Shown piece by piece: positions 1 to 10,269 of a stretch of 40,866 nt of DNA. A program made the translations under genes and the position numbers. This DNA comes from Candidatus Poribacteria bacterium. GTDB lineage: Bacteria > Poribacteria > WGA-4E > WGA-3G. The number at the start of each line of letters is the position of its first letter. Positions within the stretch are counted from its first letter, which is position 1. The stretch lies in assembly GCA_003635305.1 (NCBI GenBank), contig PYJE01000112.1, positions 7,614 to 48,479 on the forward strand, written 5' to 3'. The notes below the pieces were generated by a model. That model was not told the DNA's origin and searched no databases. It was given only the letters and a program-made list of their open reading frames with translations.

Positions 1-13
1 TGCGTCACTAGTT

Positions 14-138
14 AGGGCGAGGGCCTGTCCTTCGCCGTGTTCAAAATGTTCTGCGTCACCGTAGGGCGAGGGCCTGTCCTTCGCCGTGCTCAAAATGTTC
101 CGCGCACTGTAGGGCGAGGGCCTGTCCCTCGCCGTGTT
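14..138. repeat. Tandem palindromic repeat array, 3 units of ~48-49 bp, core GTAGGGCGAGGGCCTGTCC(T/C)TCGCC
   Basis: gggcgagggcctgtcc starts at ~15, 64 and 112; the spacer 'gtg(t/c)tcaaaatgtt' is also repeated. Confidence 0.9.
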
Positions 139-156
139 ACGCTTAGGGAAAAAACC

Positions 157-651
157 GTGCTCATCTCACTCATCGCTGCAATGGACGAAAACCGCCTTAT
201 CGGTAACGGACCGGAGATTCCGTGGCGGCTCCCGGCAGACCGGCGGCACTTTCGGGACATGACGGTGGGCAAACCGGTAGTCATGGGAAGAAAGACGTTT
301 GAGACGCTGAAGCGGCCTCTCGGCAAGCGGCTTAACATTATTTTAACGCGCAACGTGAAGTATGAGGTGCCGTCCGGCTGTCTCGTCGCGCATTCGGTAG
401 ACGATGTGTTGGCAATTGCTGCCGATGCAGAAGAGCTCATGATTTGCGGCGGCGCGCCGATTTATCAAGCATTTTTGCCGCACGCGCATCGACTCTACCT
501 GACTCGAGTGCATGCAACGTTTGAGGGGAACGTCTACTTCCCCGCGTTTGATGTGACAGAGTGGCGCGAGGCGAAGCGCGTCGATTGCGAACCAGATAAG
601 AAAAATCCGTATGCGTATAGTTTCCTCTTTTTAGAACGGAGAACCGGCTGA
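157..651 (+). CDS. folA: Dihydrofolate reductase (the ORF is open upstream through the repeats; GTG at 157 is the likely start)
   Basis: VLISLIAAMDENRLIGNGPEIPWRLPADRRHFRDMTVGKPVVMGRKTFETL...MICGGAPIYQAFLP is typical DHFR. Confidence 0.9.
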   Translation: MLISLIAAMDENRLIGNGPEIPWRLPADRRHFRDMTVGKPVVMGRKTFETLKRPLGKRLNIILTRNVKYEVPSGCLVAHSVDDVLAIAADAEELMICGGAPIYQAFLPHAHRLYLTRVHATFEGNVYFPAFDVTEWREAKRVDCEPDKKNPYAYSFLFLERRTG

Positions 652-657
652 ACCCTA

Positions 658-1875
658 ATGGAAACGCTGACTATCGCCAACGGCGACATCTATACCCCGA
701 AATCTGTCGGGCGCGGCACTGTCATCATTCAGGGTGACATTATCTCAGAGGTGACGACGAACGGCGCGCCGCAAAACGCGTCTAACGTTATTGACGCGAC
801 TGGGTGCATCGTCATTCCGGGCCTCATTGACGGCCTCGTTCACGGCGGCGGTGGGTGCGATACGATGACGGGAGAGGTTGAAGACGTTCAGCGAATTGCC
901 CGCGCGCATGCGGCGGCAGGTGTCACCACGCTTGTCTTGGGTATCTCCTCCGGTAGCATGGAGGTAATCAACGCCTCGCTAGCAGCGATAGCGCGCGTTG
1001 CTGATTATCCGATTGAAGACGGTGCACGCGTTTTAGGCTCTTATGTGGAGGGGAAATTCGGCAGTCTCGCGAAGAATGGCGCGCAGGACGCGCGGTTTAT
1101 CACACCACCGAACTTTGAAGAGTTCCACTCTATGTGGGCGGCCTCCGATGGAACGCTGAAGGTTATCTCGATTGCGCCGGAGAGGGACGAAGACTTTCGG
1201 TTTATCAAACACCTCGCCGAATTCCGGAAAGATGCCTATAACGACATCGTCATTGCGATGGGGCACACGGATGCCACGTATCCGGTGGCGATGGCGGCGA
1301 TTGACGCGGGCATCACGCGCGCCACGCATACCTTTAACGGTATGAGCGGCATGCACCACCGCGAACTGGGTGCCGCTGAAGCAGTGTTAGCGCATGAAGG
1401 CATTCATGCGGAGTTAATCGTTGATGAACGGCACGTTTCTCCCTTTTGGGGTGACGCGCTCATCCGACGAAAGGGGATTGACGGAGTCGGGTTGATTACG
1501 GACTGCACGGAGCTCGCCGGTGTGCCTACCGACGAGTGGCAAGCGCAGGCGGTGTATGTGCCAGAGTTGGAAGCGTATCGGTTGGAGACGGCAAAATACG
1601 TGAAAGATGGCGCGATGTATCTTGATGTCGGCGAGCCAACAGAACGGCTCGCTGGCGCGAACATTACGCTGATGGAAGGCCTCCGGAACGTCATCAACTG
1701 GGGTTATTCGCTTGAGGCCGCGCTGACGATGGCAACGTTAACGCCTGCGCGGAATTTCGGCATCGCCGGTCGGATAGGCACCATTGCGCGCGGTAACGCG
1801 GCGGATATCGTCATTCTTGACGAAAATATGAATGTCCGCGATGTCATTTTGCGCGGAAAATTGCAAAAAAAGTAA
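658..1875 (+). CDS. nagA: N-acetylglucosamine-6-phosphate deacetylase
   Basis: PGLIDGLVHGGGG, GHTDAT, THTFNGMSGMHHRELG, LITDC motifs of the NagA amidohydrolase family. Confidence 0.88.
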   Translation: METLTIANGDIYTPKSVGRGTVIIQGDIISEVTTNGAPQNASNVIDATGCIVIPGLIDGLVHGGGGCDTMTGEVEDVQRIARAHAAAGVTTLVLGISSGSMEVINASLAAIARVADYPIEDGARVLGSYVEGKFGSLAKNGAQDARFITPPNFEEFHSMWAASDGTLKVISIAPERDEDFRFIKHLAEFRKDAYNDIVIAMGHTDATYPVAMAAIDAGITRATHTFNGMSGMHHRELGAAEAVLAHEGIHAELIVDERHVSPFWGDALIRRKGIDGVGLITDCTELAGVPTDEWQAQAVYVPELEAYRLETAKYVKDGAMYLDVGEPTERLAGANITLMEGLRNVINWGYSLEAALTMATLTPARNFGIAGRIGTIARGNAADIVILDENMNVRDVILRGKLQKK

Positions 1876-1923
1876 AAAAAATCGTAAAATTCCAACTTTT
1901 TTTACAAAAAAAGCAAAAAAAAT

Positions 1924-1952
1924 TTGACAAACGGGATTTTTTGTGGTATAAT
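1924..1952 (+). promoter_or_regulatory. Consensus sigma70 promoter of the str operon with an A/T-rich UP-like element upstream
   Basis: TTGACA (1924-1929), 17-bp spacer, TATAAT (1947-1952); preceded by A/T tracts 1875-1923. Confidence 0.9.
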
Positions 1953-2124
1953 TATACTTTTGGAAACCCTCACCGGGTCTTTTTTAGTCTTTTGGACAAG
2001 AAAAGGGGCAAATTATTCGGAAACATTCTAACGTTGATTCTCCCTCTCACGTTAATTTGTTCAGAATTTGCAATCTGAGGTTGAGGTAGCGCGCGTTGCG
2101 CTGCCTGGTGCCTCGTTTTGCATG

Positions 2125-2144
2125 GCCCCGCGAGGGGCTTTTTT
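2125..2144 (+). terminator. Leader intrinsic terminator/attenuator-like hairpin upstream of rpsL
   Basis: GCCCC-GCGA-GGGGC followed by TTTTTT, located between the promoter and the rpsL start. Confidence 0.65.
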
Positions 2145-2206
2145 CATGGAGAGCGGTTTGCTTAAGCGCGGTTTTCGTCCGCGCTGAACCTAAAGGACAG
2201 TTAAAA

Positions 2207-2578
2207 ATGCCGACAATTAACCAGTTAATCAAAAAACCGCGCAAGCGTTCCCGGAAGAAGACGAAGTCACCGGTGTTGCAGCAGTGTCCGCAGCGTCGTG
2301 GCATCTGTTTGCAGGTGAAGACGATTACGCCAAACAAGCCGAATTCGGCTTTGCGCAAGGTGGCCCGTGTGCGGTTTACCTCCGGGTATGAGGCAACCTG
2401 CTATATTCCCGGGATCGACCACAATTTGCAAGAGCACTCTGTCGTGTTGGTGCGTGGTGGGGCCGTGAAGGACCTATCCAATGTCCGTTACCACATCGTT
2501 CGTGGTAAATTGGACACCGCTGGTGTAGAGAACCGGCGGCAGGGCCGCTCGAAGTACGGTGCGAGAAAACCGGCTTAA
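2207..2578 (+). CDS. rpsL: 30S ribosomal protein S12
   Basis: [18 protein letters not shown]...[24 protein letters not shown]...[13 protein letters not shown]. Confidence 0.98.
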   Translation: MPTINQLIKKPRKRSRKKTKSPVLQQCPQRRGICLQVKTITPNKPNSALRKVARVRFTSGYEATCYIPGIDHNLQEHSVVLVRGGAVKDLSNVRYHIVRGKLDTAGVENRRQGRSKYGARKPA

Positions 2579-2598
2579 CAAGAATCGGAGGAACCCCC

Positions 2599-3069
2599 AT
2601 GCCGAGACGTGGCAACGTCGCCAAACGCGATGTGAACGCGGATGCTGTTCATAACAGCAAAGTCGTGTCAAAATTTATCAACAGCCTCATGCTGGATGGG
2701 AAGAAAAGCACTGCGCAACGTATCCTCTATGAGAGTTTTGAGATTATCGAGTCACGCATGAAGGAAGATGGCTTCGCGGTGTTTCGCCAAGCGATTAATA
2801 ACGTCAAGCCGGTTTTGGAGATTCGTCCGCGGCGTGTCGGTAGCCAAACCTATCAGGTGCCGATTGACGTAAAAGCGGAGCGGAAGACGCGTCTGGCGTT
2901 CAGTTGGCTTATCCAATCGGCGCGTGGGCGTGGTGAGAAACGGATGGCTGAGCGCCTCGCTGGCGAGTTGATGGATGCGGCGCGCAACGAAGGCGGCGCA
3001 ATCCGCCGAAAACAGGAACAACATCGAATGGCTGAGGCGAACCGCGCCTTCGCACATTACCGATGGTAG
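2599..3069 (+). CDS. rpsG: 30S ribosomal protein S7
   Basis: MPRRGNVAKRDV...RPRRVGSQTYQVPIDV...HRMAEANRAFAHYRW. Confidence 0.98.
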   Translation: MPRRGNVAKRDVNADAVHNSKVVSKFINSLMLDGKKSTAQRILYESFEIIESRMKEDGFAVFRQAINNVKPVLEIRPRRVGSQTYQVPIDVKAERKTRLAFSWLIQSARGRGEKRMAERLAGELMDAARNEGGAIRRKQEQHRMAEANRAFAHYRW

Positions 3070-3099
3070 GCGCGTGAAACGCCGCCGAGAAGGACAAAA

Positions 3100-5214
3100 A
3101 TGGCTGATAAGAAGGACAACCCCCAACAACGCTTGGAGCTGCCGCACGTGCGAAACATCGGCATCATGGCGCATATTGATGCCGGCAAAACGACGGTGAC
3201 CGAACGGATTTTATACTACACCGGCCGCGTCTACCGTATCGGTGATGTTGACGATGGCACGACGGCGATGGACTGGATGGTGCAGGAGCAGGAGCGCGGC
3301 ATTACGATTACCGCCGCCGCTACTACCTGCCACTGGAAAAAGCACCACATCAACATCATTGACACACCGGGGCACATCGATTTTACCGTTGAGGTAGAAC
3401 GCTCACTGCGCGTCCTTGACGGTGCCGTCGCTGTCTTCTGTGCTGTCGGCGGTGTTGAACCGCAATCCGAGACAGTCTGGCGACAGGCGGATAAATACGA
3501 CATCCCGCGCATCGCGTTCGTCAATAAGATGGACAGAACCGGCGCAGACTTCTTCCGCACCGTAGAAATGATGGAAGAACGCCTCGGCGCGATGGCGATT
3601 CCGGTGCAACTCCCTATCGGCTCCGCTGAAGGGTTTAGCGGCATCGTCGATCTCATCGCCATGAAGGCGCAGTTGTGGGATACCACAACCGGGGATGGCT
3701 CTGTCATCCATGAGACAGACATCCCCACCGAGATGGAAGCGATGGCGAACGAGTATCGTGAACGGATGCTTGACGCTGTTGCCGAATCGGATGACGAACT
3801 CTTAGAAAGGTATCTTGACGGCATTGAATTGTCGCCAGCCGAGATTAAATCCGGCTTGAGAAAGGCTGTGCTGCACGGCAAAACCGTGCCGGTCTTGTGC
3901 GGAACCGCTTTGAAGAACAAGGGTGTCCAGCCGTTGTTGGATGGCATTGTCTCCTATTTGCCGGCCCCGACAGATGTGCCGCCGATTGTGGGTGTGAACC
4001 CGCGGACAGAGGCGGAGGAGATTCGGCAGGCAAGCGACAAGGAACCGTTCTGCGCGCTGGCATTCAAAATCATGACAGACTCGCACGTCGGCAAACTCAC
4101 CTACGTCCGTGTCTACTCCGGTGTGCTGAAGAAAGGCGATACCGTCTACAACAGCAAACGCGGCAGGCACGAACGCATCGGCCGCTTGATGCAGATGCAC
4201 GCCAACAAGCGCGAGGAGCATCAAGTTGTCTACGCAGGCGACATCGCCGCTGTCATCGGATTAAAGGATATTGCGACAGGCGAGACGCTCTGCGATGTGA
4301 AGCAGCACATCACGCTGGAGACGATGGATTTCCCTATGCCTGTCATGGCTATTGCCATTGAACCGCGCACGCAATCGGATATTGACAAACTCAACCTCGC
4401 GCTATCAAAACTAGCGGAGGAGGATCCGACGTTTAAAGTGCATCAGGATGCAGACACGGGACAGACGCTGCTCTCTGGCATGGGTGAGCTGCACCTTGAG
4501 ATTATCGTAGACCGGCTGGTTCGCGAATTCAACGTCTCGGCGAACGTCGGGAATCCGGAAGTGGCATATCGGGAGACGCTCCTTGAACCTGTCAAATCGG
4601 TAGGACGCTTCGTGCGGCAATCCGGTGGCAGGGGACAATTTGGACACGTCGTGATTGAGGTTGAACCGCTTGAGAAAGGCGGCGGCTTTGTGTTCACCGA
4701 CGAAACGAAAAGCGGTGTCGTCCCTCAGGAATACATCCCTGCGGTGCAGAAAGGCATTGAGAATGCGATGAATACCGGCGTGTTGGCAGGCTACCCTGTC
4801 GTGGACGTATCGGTGCGGCTGGTAGACGGTTCACACCATCCGGTGGATTCCTCGGAAATAGCGTTCGGCATCGCTGCTTCTATGGCATTTAAAGATGCGA
4901 TGAGGCGCGCGAACCCGACGCTCCTGGAACCGATGATGGACGTTGAAGTCATCGTCCCGGACGAATACCTTGGGAAAGTCATCGGCGATCTGAATTCCCG
5001 ACGTGCGCAGATTCGTGAAACGGTTCAGCACGATGCCGGGCGACAGATAAAATCGCGTATCCAGCATATTCTCGTTGACGTGCCGCTGTCAGAAATGTTC
5101 GGCTATGTCAAGACGCTGCGCTCTCTGACACAGGGACGGGCGAACTACTCGATGGAATTCTCGCACTACAGCGAGGTGCCGCCGAGTATGATGGAAGACT
5201 TAATTGGTAAGTAG
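3100..5214 (+). CDS. fusA: Elongation factor G
   Basis: [22 protein letters not shown]-motifs; full-length 704 aa. Confidence 0.97.
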   Translation: MADKKDNPQQRLELPHVRNIGIMAHIDAGKTTVTERILYYTGRVYRIGDVDDGTTAMDWMVQEQERGITITAAATTCHWKKHHINIIDTPGHIDFTVEVERSLRVLDGAVAVFCAVGGVEPQSETVWRQADKYDIPRIAFVNKMDRTGADFFRTVEMMEERLGAMAIPVQLPIGSAEGFSGIVDLIAMKAQLWDTTTGDGSVIHETDIPTEMEAMANEYRERMLDAVAESDDELLERYLDGIELSPAEIKSGLRKAVLHGKTVPVLCGTALKNKGVQPLLDGIVSYLPAPTDVPPIVGVNPRTEAEEIRQASDKEPFCALAFKIMTDSHVGKLTYVRVYSGVLKKGDTVYNSKRGRHERIGRLMQMHANKREEHQVVYAGDIAAVIGLKDIATGETLCDVKQHITLETMDFPMPVMAIAIEPRTQSDIDKLNLALSKLAEEDPTFKVHQDADTGQTLLSGMGELHLEIIVDRLVREFNVSANVGNPEVAYRETLLEPVKSVGRFVRQSGGRGQFGHVVIEVEPLEKGGGFVFTDETKSGVVPQEYIPAVQKGIENAMNTGVLAGYPVVDVSVRLVDGSHHPVDSSEIAFGIAASMAFKDAMRRANPTLLEPMMDVEVIVPDEYLGKVIGDLNSRRAQIRETVQHDAGRQIKSRIQHILVDVPLSEMFGYVKTLRSLTQGRANYSMEFSHYSEVPPSMMEDLIGK

Positions 5215-5235
5215 GCGTAAAATGGGCATGAACCC

Positions 5236-5262
5236 GTAGCGCGAGGAAGCTTCCTCGCGAAC
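5236..5262. repeat. 20-bp perfect palindrome CGCGAGGAAGCTTCCTCGCG (5240-5259) in the fusA-tuf spacer; variant of the GTAG-GCGAGGG repeat family
   Basis: gtagCGCGAGGAAGCTTCCTCGCG is self-reverse-complementary over 20 bp. Confidence 0.85.
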
Positions 5263-5292
5263 GCCGAGTTCAACTAGCAAAGGATAAAAAGA

Positions 5293-6492
5293 ATGGCTAA
5301 GGAAACTTTTGAAAGGACTAAGCCACACGTCAATATTGGCACAATCGGCCACGTCGACCACGGTAAGACGACGCTCACGGCGGCGATTACTATGGTGCTT
5401 TCCAATCTCGCCAGCAAAGACTACGTCATGACGTATGACGAAATTGACAAGGCACCCGAGGAGAAAGAGCGTGGCATTACAATCAACACGGCACACGTTG
5501 AATACGAAACCGAGAATCGGCACTACGCGCACGTGGACTGCCCCGGACACGCGGACTACATCAAAAACATGATTACTGGTGCCGCGCAGATGGACGGCGC
5601 AATCCTCGTCGTCTCTGCTGCAGACGGACCGATGCCGCAGACGCGCGAACACGTGCTCCTCGCACGCCAGGTCAACGTTCCCTCTCTCGTTGTCTTCCTC
5701 AATAAGGCAGACATGGTGGATGACGACGAGCTGCTGGAGCTCGTGGAATTGGAAGTCCGCGAACTCCTCACGGAATACGAATTCCCCGGCGACGATGTCC
5801 CTATCATCGCAGGCTCCGCGCTGGAAGCAATGGAAGCCGCTGGCAGCCCGGATAGCGACGCGTGTAAACCTATCCGCGAACTGATGGAAGCCGTTGACGA
5901 ATACATCCCGGAACCTGTCCGCGATACTGACAGGCCGTTCCTGATGCCGATTGAAGATATCTTCACCATCAGTGGACGTGGCACGGTTGTCACTGGACGC
6001 GTTGAGCGCGGTGTCATTCACACCGGCGATACTGTCGAAATTGTCGGACTCCGAGAGACGCAGGACACCGTCGTCACCGGTGTAGAGATGTTCCGCAAAC
6101 TCCTTGACCAGGGGCAAGCGGGTGACAACATCGGCGCGCTGATTCGTGGCATCGACCGGGATGAAGTGGAGCGCGGACAAGTCCTCTCGATTCCAGGAAC
6201 AGTCACACCGCATACGAGGTTTGAAGCGGAAGCCTATATCCTCACGAAGGAAGAAGGCGGACGCTGGAACCCCTTCTTTAGCGGATACCGGCCGCAGTTC
6301 TACTTCCGGACGACAGACGTTACTGGGAAAATGGATTTGCCGGAAGGCATTGAGATGATTATGCCGGGCGACAATGCGCAGATTACGGTAGAGCTCTCCA
6401 AACCGATTGCGATGGAGGAACAACTCCGATTCGCTATCCGCGAAGGTGGGCATACCATCGGTGCCGGTGTTGTCTCCAAAATCCTTGAATAA
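5293..6492 (+). CDS. tuf: Elongation factor Tu
   Basis: [23 protein letters not shown]...[39 protein letters not shown]. Confidence 0.98.
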   Translation: MAKETFERTKPHVNIGTIGHVDHGKTTLTAAITMVLSNLASKDYVMTYDEIDKAPEEKERGITINTAHVEYETENRHYAHVDCPGHADYIKNMITGAAQMDGAILVVSAADGPMPQTREHVLLARQVNVPSLVVFLNKADMVDDDELLELVELEVRELLTEYEFPGDDVPIIAGSALEAMEAAGSPDSDACKPIRELMEAVDEYIPEPVRDTDRPFLMPIEDIFTISGRGTVVTGRVERGVIHTGDTVEIVGLRETQDTVVTGVEMFRKLLDQGQAGDNIGALIRGIDRDEVERGQVLSIPGTVTPHTRFEAEAYILTKEEGGRWNPFFSGYRPQFYFRTTDVTGKMDLPEGIEMIMPGDNAQITVELSKPIAMEEQLRFAIREGGHTIGAGVVSKILE

Positions 6493-6505
6493 TGCTGCTG
6501 TCTGG

Positions 6506-6537
6506 CCCCAGAGCGGCCCCGCAACGCCGCTTTGGGG
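6506..6537 (+). promoter_or_regulatory. 11-bp-stem hairpin in the tuf-rpsJ spacer
   Basis: CCCCAGAGCGG-(10 nt)-CCGCTTTGGGG, fully paired if G:U is allowed; no U-run follows. Confidence 0.6.
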
Positions 6538-6558
6538 TTATCTGTAAAGGATGCAAAC

Positions 6559-6870
6559 ATGGACAACCAAAAGATTCGCATTCGGCTCAAAGCTTTTGAC
6601 TACCGGCTGTTGGACCTGTCGTCAAAACAGATAGCGGATACCGCCAAACGCACAGGCGCAGCTGTCTCCGGACCGATTCCGTTGCCGACGAAGAAGCATA
6701 TCTATACTGTCCAGCGTTCGACTTTCAAAGACAAGAAGTCGCGGGAACAATTTGAGATGCGGATTCACAAGCGGTTGTTGGATATCCTCGAAACGACACC
6801 GAAGACCGTGGATGCTTTGATGCGCTTGGACCTGCCCGCTGGGGTGGATGTGAAAATCATCTTGTTGTAA
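6559..6870 (+). CDS. rpsJ: 30S ribosomal protein S10
   Basis: [19 protein letters not shown]...[17 protein letters not shown]. Confidence 0.96.
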   Translation: MDNQKIRIRLKAFDYRLLDLSSKQIADTAKRTGAAVSGPIPLPTKKHIYTVQRSTFKDKKSREQFEMRIHKRLLDILETTPKTVDALMRLDLPAGVDVKIILL

Positions 6871-6908
6871 GCGTTCGCGCTTGGCTGGATGTGCAGAGGA
6901 GAAGGAAA

Positions 6909-7553
6909 ATGGTGAACGGAATCATCGGACGAAAAGTCGGCATGACCCAGGTTTTCGAGGAATCCGGGAAAGTGGTGCCTGTTACCGTCATTGAAGCGGG
7001 CCCCTGTCCGATCGTCCAATTGAAAACGCAAGAGAGAGATGGGTATGAGGCTGTCCAGTTGGGGTTCGGCGAGCGGAAAGCGAGCCGGACGAACCGGCCG
7101 CGGCAGGGACATTTTGCGAAGGCGCAAGTTGAACCGACTTGGGTGCTCCGCGAGTTCCGTGTGAAAAGTCTCGCCGAGGTAACCGTGGGCAGTGTTGTTG
7201 ATGCCGGTCTCTTTTCGGAAGGCGAGCTCGTTGACGTGAGCGGCACCTCGAAAGGGCACGGCTTCACCGGTGTTGTCAAACGGTGGGGTTTCGCGGGCGG
7301 CAAGAAGAGCCACGGTGGTGAGCAGGACTTGCGTCGTCCTGGTTCTATAGGTGCGAGCGCGACTCCATCACGGGTTTTCAAAGGCAAACGGATGGCGGGC
7401 CGCTATGGTGCGAAACGGCATACCGTCCAAAATTTACCGGTTATCCAAGCGGATGCCGAACGGAATTTGCTTGTGGTGAAGGGAGCGGTTCCGGGCCCGC
7501 CGAATGGGCTCCTGCTCATCTGGAAGGCTTCCAAATCGGCACCGGAAGCATAA
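6909..7553 (+). CDS. rplC: 50S ribosomal protein L3
   Basis: [14 protein letters not shown]...[20 protein letters not shown]. Confidence 0.97.
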   Translation: MVNGIIGRKVGMTQVFEESGKVVPVTVIEAGPCPIVQLKTQERDGYEAVQLGFGERKASRTNRPRQGHFAKAQVEPTWVLREFRVKSLAEVTVGSVVDAGLFSEGELVDVSGTSKGHGFTGVVKRWGFAGGKKSHGGEQDLRRPGSIGASATPSRVFKGKRMAGRYGAKRHTVQNLPVIQADAERNLLVVKGAVPGPPNGLLLIWKASKSAPEA

Positions 7554-7565
7554 GGAGAAGAAGTG

Positions 7566-8210
7566 ATGTCAACGCTAGCGGTTCACGCTCGCACAGGTGC
7601 TGTGCTTCATGAGAAGGAGCTCTCCGAGGCGTTTACACACGCTGAGGTGAACGGGCCTGTTATCCACCAATGCGTTGTCGCGTATCTCGCGAATCAGCGG
7701 CGCGGCACGGCATCCACGAAAACGCGCAGCGAAGTGAAAGGCAGCGGCAGGAAATTATACCGCCAGAAGGGAACAGGCAGGGCCCGCGTTGGGCATGCGA
7801 AATCGCCGATTCGGGTGCATGGCGGTGTCGCCTTCGGTCCGAAACCGCGGAGTTATCGGCAGCACACCCCGAAACAGGTGCGCCGTTTGGGGCTCCACAG
7901 CGCGCTCGCAGACCGGTTCCAAAATGAGCAGTGCATTCTCGTCGAAGATTTCACGTTAGAAAAGCCTCGCACGAAGGACATGCTCAGCCTCCTTAAGGCA
8001 GTGAACGCGGAAGGGAAGGTGCTTGTGGTGCTGAACGAACATAGCCCCAATATCTACCTCTCCGTGCGGAATATTCCGCAAGTCAACTGCTGCACCTGGG
8101 ATATGCTGAACATTTACCAGGTGATGTGGCACGACACGTTGGTAATCACGGAGAAGGCGGCGGAGCAGCTTCAGGCGAAGTTTGTCGCCCCGGATGTTGA
8201 GGGAGGATAA
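7566..8210 (+). CDS. rplD: 50S ribosomal protein L4
   Basis: TRSEVKGSGRKLYRQKGTGRARVGHAKSPIRVHGGVAFGPKPRSY. Confidence 0.96.
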   Translation: MSTLAVHARTGAVLHEKELSEAFTHAEVNGPVIHQCVVAYLANQRRGTASTKTRSEVKGSGRKLYRQKGTGRARVGHAKSPIRVHGGVAFGPKPRSYRQHTPKQVRRLGLHSALADRFQNEQCILVEDFTLEKPRTKDMLSLLKAVNAEGKVLVVLNEHSPNIYLSVRNIPQVNCCTWDMLNIYQVMWHDTLVITEKAAEQLQAKFVAPDVEGG

Positions 8211-8213
8211 AAG

Positions 8214-8513
8214 ATGAACGACGTATATCAGGTGATCTTACACCCGCAGATTACGGAGAAAAGCACCGTCCTCCGCGAAGAGAACAAGTACGCCTTCGTC
8301 GTCAATCGCAATGCGACGAAAGTCCAAATCCGCCGTGCCGCCGAGGAGCTGTTCGACCTCAAAGGGGATATCGTCAGTGTTCATACGATGCAGGTGCGCG
8401 GGAAACCGAAAGGGAAGATGCACCGCTACAAGCGTGGCCGCAGACCGCATTGGAAGAAGGCGATTATCACGCTGAGGGAAGGCGCGACGATCCAGGCGTT
8501 TGAATCGATATAG
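8214..8513 (+). CDS. rplW: 50S ribosomal protein L23
   Basis: LHPQITEKSTVLREENKYAFVVNRNATKVQIRRAAEELF. Confidence 0.95.
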   Translation: MNDVYQVILHPQITEKSTVLREENKYAFVVNRNATKVQIRRAAEELFDLKGDIVSVHTMQVRGKPKGKMHRYKRGRRPHWKKAIITLREGATIQAFESI

Positions 8514-8528
8514 GATTCACGCCACATC

Positions 8529-8560
8529 GTAGCGTGTTGCGGGATGCACTCGCAACCTAC
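8529..8560. repeat. GTAG-[stem GTTGCG/CGCAAC]-CTAC palindromic element in the rplW-rplB spacer
   Basis: gtagcgtGTTGCGggatgcactCGCAACctac. Confidence 0.6.
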
Positions 8561-8585
8561 GGTGACAAGGTTAAGACTTGTTTCG

Positions 8586-8622
8586 GGTAGGCGCGCGGGC
8601 GCGGTTGCAAACCGCACCTACC
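8586..8622. repeat. GGTAGGCGCG...GCGGTTGCAAACCGC...CCTACC palindromic element (second repeat family)
   Basis: Inverted repeat with GGTAGG/CCTACC ends; related to the element at 22699-22723. Confidence 0.7.
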
Positions 8623-8642
8623 GAACTGAGGAGGAATTGAGA

Positions 8643-9461
8643 GTGCCTAAGACATATTCACCGGTAACCCCAAGCCGCCGATTTATGACCGGCTATACCT
8701 TTGAGGAGATTACGCGGAGCAAACCGGAAAAATCTCTCGTCAAAGGCAGCAAGAAAACCGCTGGGCGCAATGCAAGCGGTCGGATGACGGTGAGACGGCG
8801 CGGCGGGGGACACAAACGCCGCTATCGGGTTATCGATTTCAAGCGCGACAAATTTGGCGTGCCTGCCAAAGTCGCCTCTATTGAGTATGATCCGAACCGG
8901 TCTGCGCATATCGCGCTGCTCCACTATGTTGATGGCGAGAAGCGTTATATTATCGCCCCGGTCGGCGTTCAAGTGGGCGACATGTTGAATTCAGGTGCGG
9001 ATGCGGAAATCCGGGTAGGGAACGCCTTGCCGCTTGAAAAGATTCCGCTGGGTTCATCTATCCATAACATTGAAATGCGCCCTGGGAAAGGTGGGCAGTT
9101 AGTCCGCAGTGCCGGTGGTGCTGCGCAGCTCGTCGATCGTGAGGGGAAATATGCCCGTGTCCGCTTACCGTCGGGTGAGATTCGGCTGATTCCGGTGCAA
9201 GCGATGGCTACACTGGGGCAGGTTGGCAATGTCAGCAAGATTGTCATCGGTAAGGCGGGACGTTCGCGATGGTTGGGCAAACGTCCGAAGGTGAGAGGTG
9301 TCGCGATGAACCCGATCGATCATCCGCATGGTGGTGGTGAAGGGAAGAGCTCCGGCGGCCGGCATCCGGTTACGCCGTGGGGTGTTCCCACGAAAGGGTA
9401 TAAGACGCGAAACCCGAAGAAGAAATCGAGCCGCTACATCGTTGGAAAGCGGAAGAAGTAG
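8643..9461 (+). CDS. rplB: 50S ribosomal protein L2 (GTG start)
   Basis: [14 protein letters not shown]...[30 protein letters not shown]; gaggag SD upstream. Confidence 0.97.
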   Translation: MPKTYSPVTPSRRFMTGYTFEEITRSKPEKSLVKGSKKTAGRNASGRMTVRRRGGGHKRRYRVIDFKRDKFGVPAKVASIEYDPNRSAHIALLHYVDGEKRYIIAPVGVQVGDMLNSGADAEIRVGNALPLEKIPLGSSIHNIEMRPGKGGQLVRSAGGAAQLVDREGKYARVRLPSGEIRLIPVQAMATLGQVGNVSKIVIGKAGRSRWLGKRPKVRGVAMNPIDHPHGGGEGKSSGGRHPVTPWGVPTKGYKTRNPKKKSSRYIVGKRKK

Positions 9462-9473
9462 AGGAGGGACGCT

Positions 9474-9743
9474 ATGCCGCGTTCTATCAAGAAGGGCCCT
9501 TACATCGATGCCAAACTGGCGAGGAAAATCGCGGTGATGGAGCAATCCGGCACGAAGCGGGTTATTCGCACCTGGTCGCGCCGTTCCACGGTGACACCGG
9601 AGTTGGTAGGACATACGCTCGCGATTTACAACGGGAAGAAGTTTTTTCCGGTGTATATTACGGAGAACATGGTAGGGCATAAGCTCGGGGAGTTCTCGCC
9701 GACGCGGACCTTCCGTTCTCACGCGGGTGGTTCAAGAAGGTAA
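9474..9743 (+). CDS. rpsS: 30S ribosomal protein S19
   Basis: [15 protein letters not shown]...[26 protein letters not shown]. Confidence 0.97.
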   Translation: MPRSIKKGPYIDAKLARKIAVMEQSGTKRVIRTWSRRSTVTPELVGHTLAIYNGKKFFPVYITENMVGHKLGEFSPTRTFRSHAGGSRR

Positions 9744-9821
9744 CATTCGTCGATGCTCAGTCGTCTTTGTTTGTGGGAGGCTGAGTGTGTATCAACAATC
9801 GCTTTTGTTGGGAGAATACTG

Positions 9822-10175
9822 ATGGAAGCCAGAGCTAGGATTCGGAATGCGGCGGTTGCACCGCGGAAGGCCCGCCTCGTTGCCGCTCTTGTCCGCAATC
9901 AATACGTTGAGGATGCGTTAAGCCAGTTGCGGTTTACGCATAAGGCCGCGTCGCCTGTGATTTACCAGCTGATTCAATCGGCTTCTGCGAATGCGCAGTA
10001 CAAAGACCCGAGCGTGGATATATCCGATTTGTATGTCAAGGAGATTCGCGTTGATGAGGGTGTGACGCGGAAATGGATACGTCCCCGGGCACGGGGGATG
10101 GCGAACCGGATTTTGAAACGGCATAGCCATATCACCGTCGTTGTGGATGAGGAGAGTGAGGATGATGGTGAGTAA
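9822..10175 (+). CDS. rplV: 50S ribosomal protein L22
   Basis: ARARIRNAAVAPRKARLVAALVR...RPRARGMANRILKRHSHITVVV. Confidence 0.95.
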   Translation: MEARARIRNAAVAPRKARLVAALVRNQYVEDALSQLRFTHKAASPVIYQLIQSASANAQYKDPSVDISDLYVKEIRVDEGVTRKWIRPRARGMANRILKRHSHITVVVDEESEDDGE

Positions 10176-10269
10176 CACGGTGCGCAGCCATCGCTACCGG
10201 CTGAGCCAAGACTCCCCTGCCTCTAACAGTGACAGCCGCAAACGGGACGCAGTCTGACAGGAGGTTTGC

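Noticed and set aside
5200-6453. 417-aa minus-strand ORF opposite tuf
   Set aside because: Antisense shadow of the strongly conserved EF-Tu gene.
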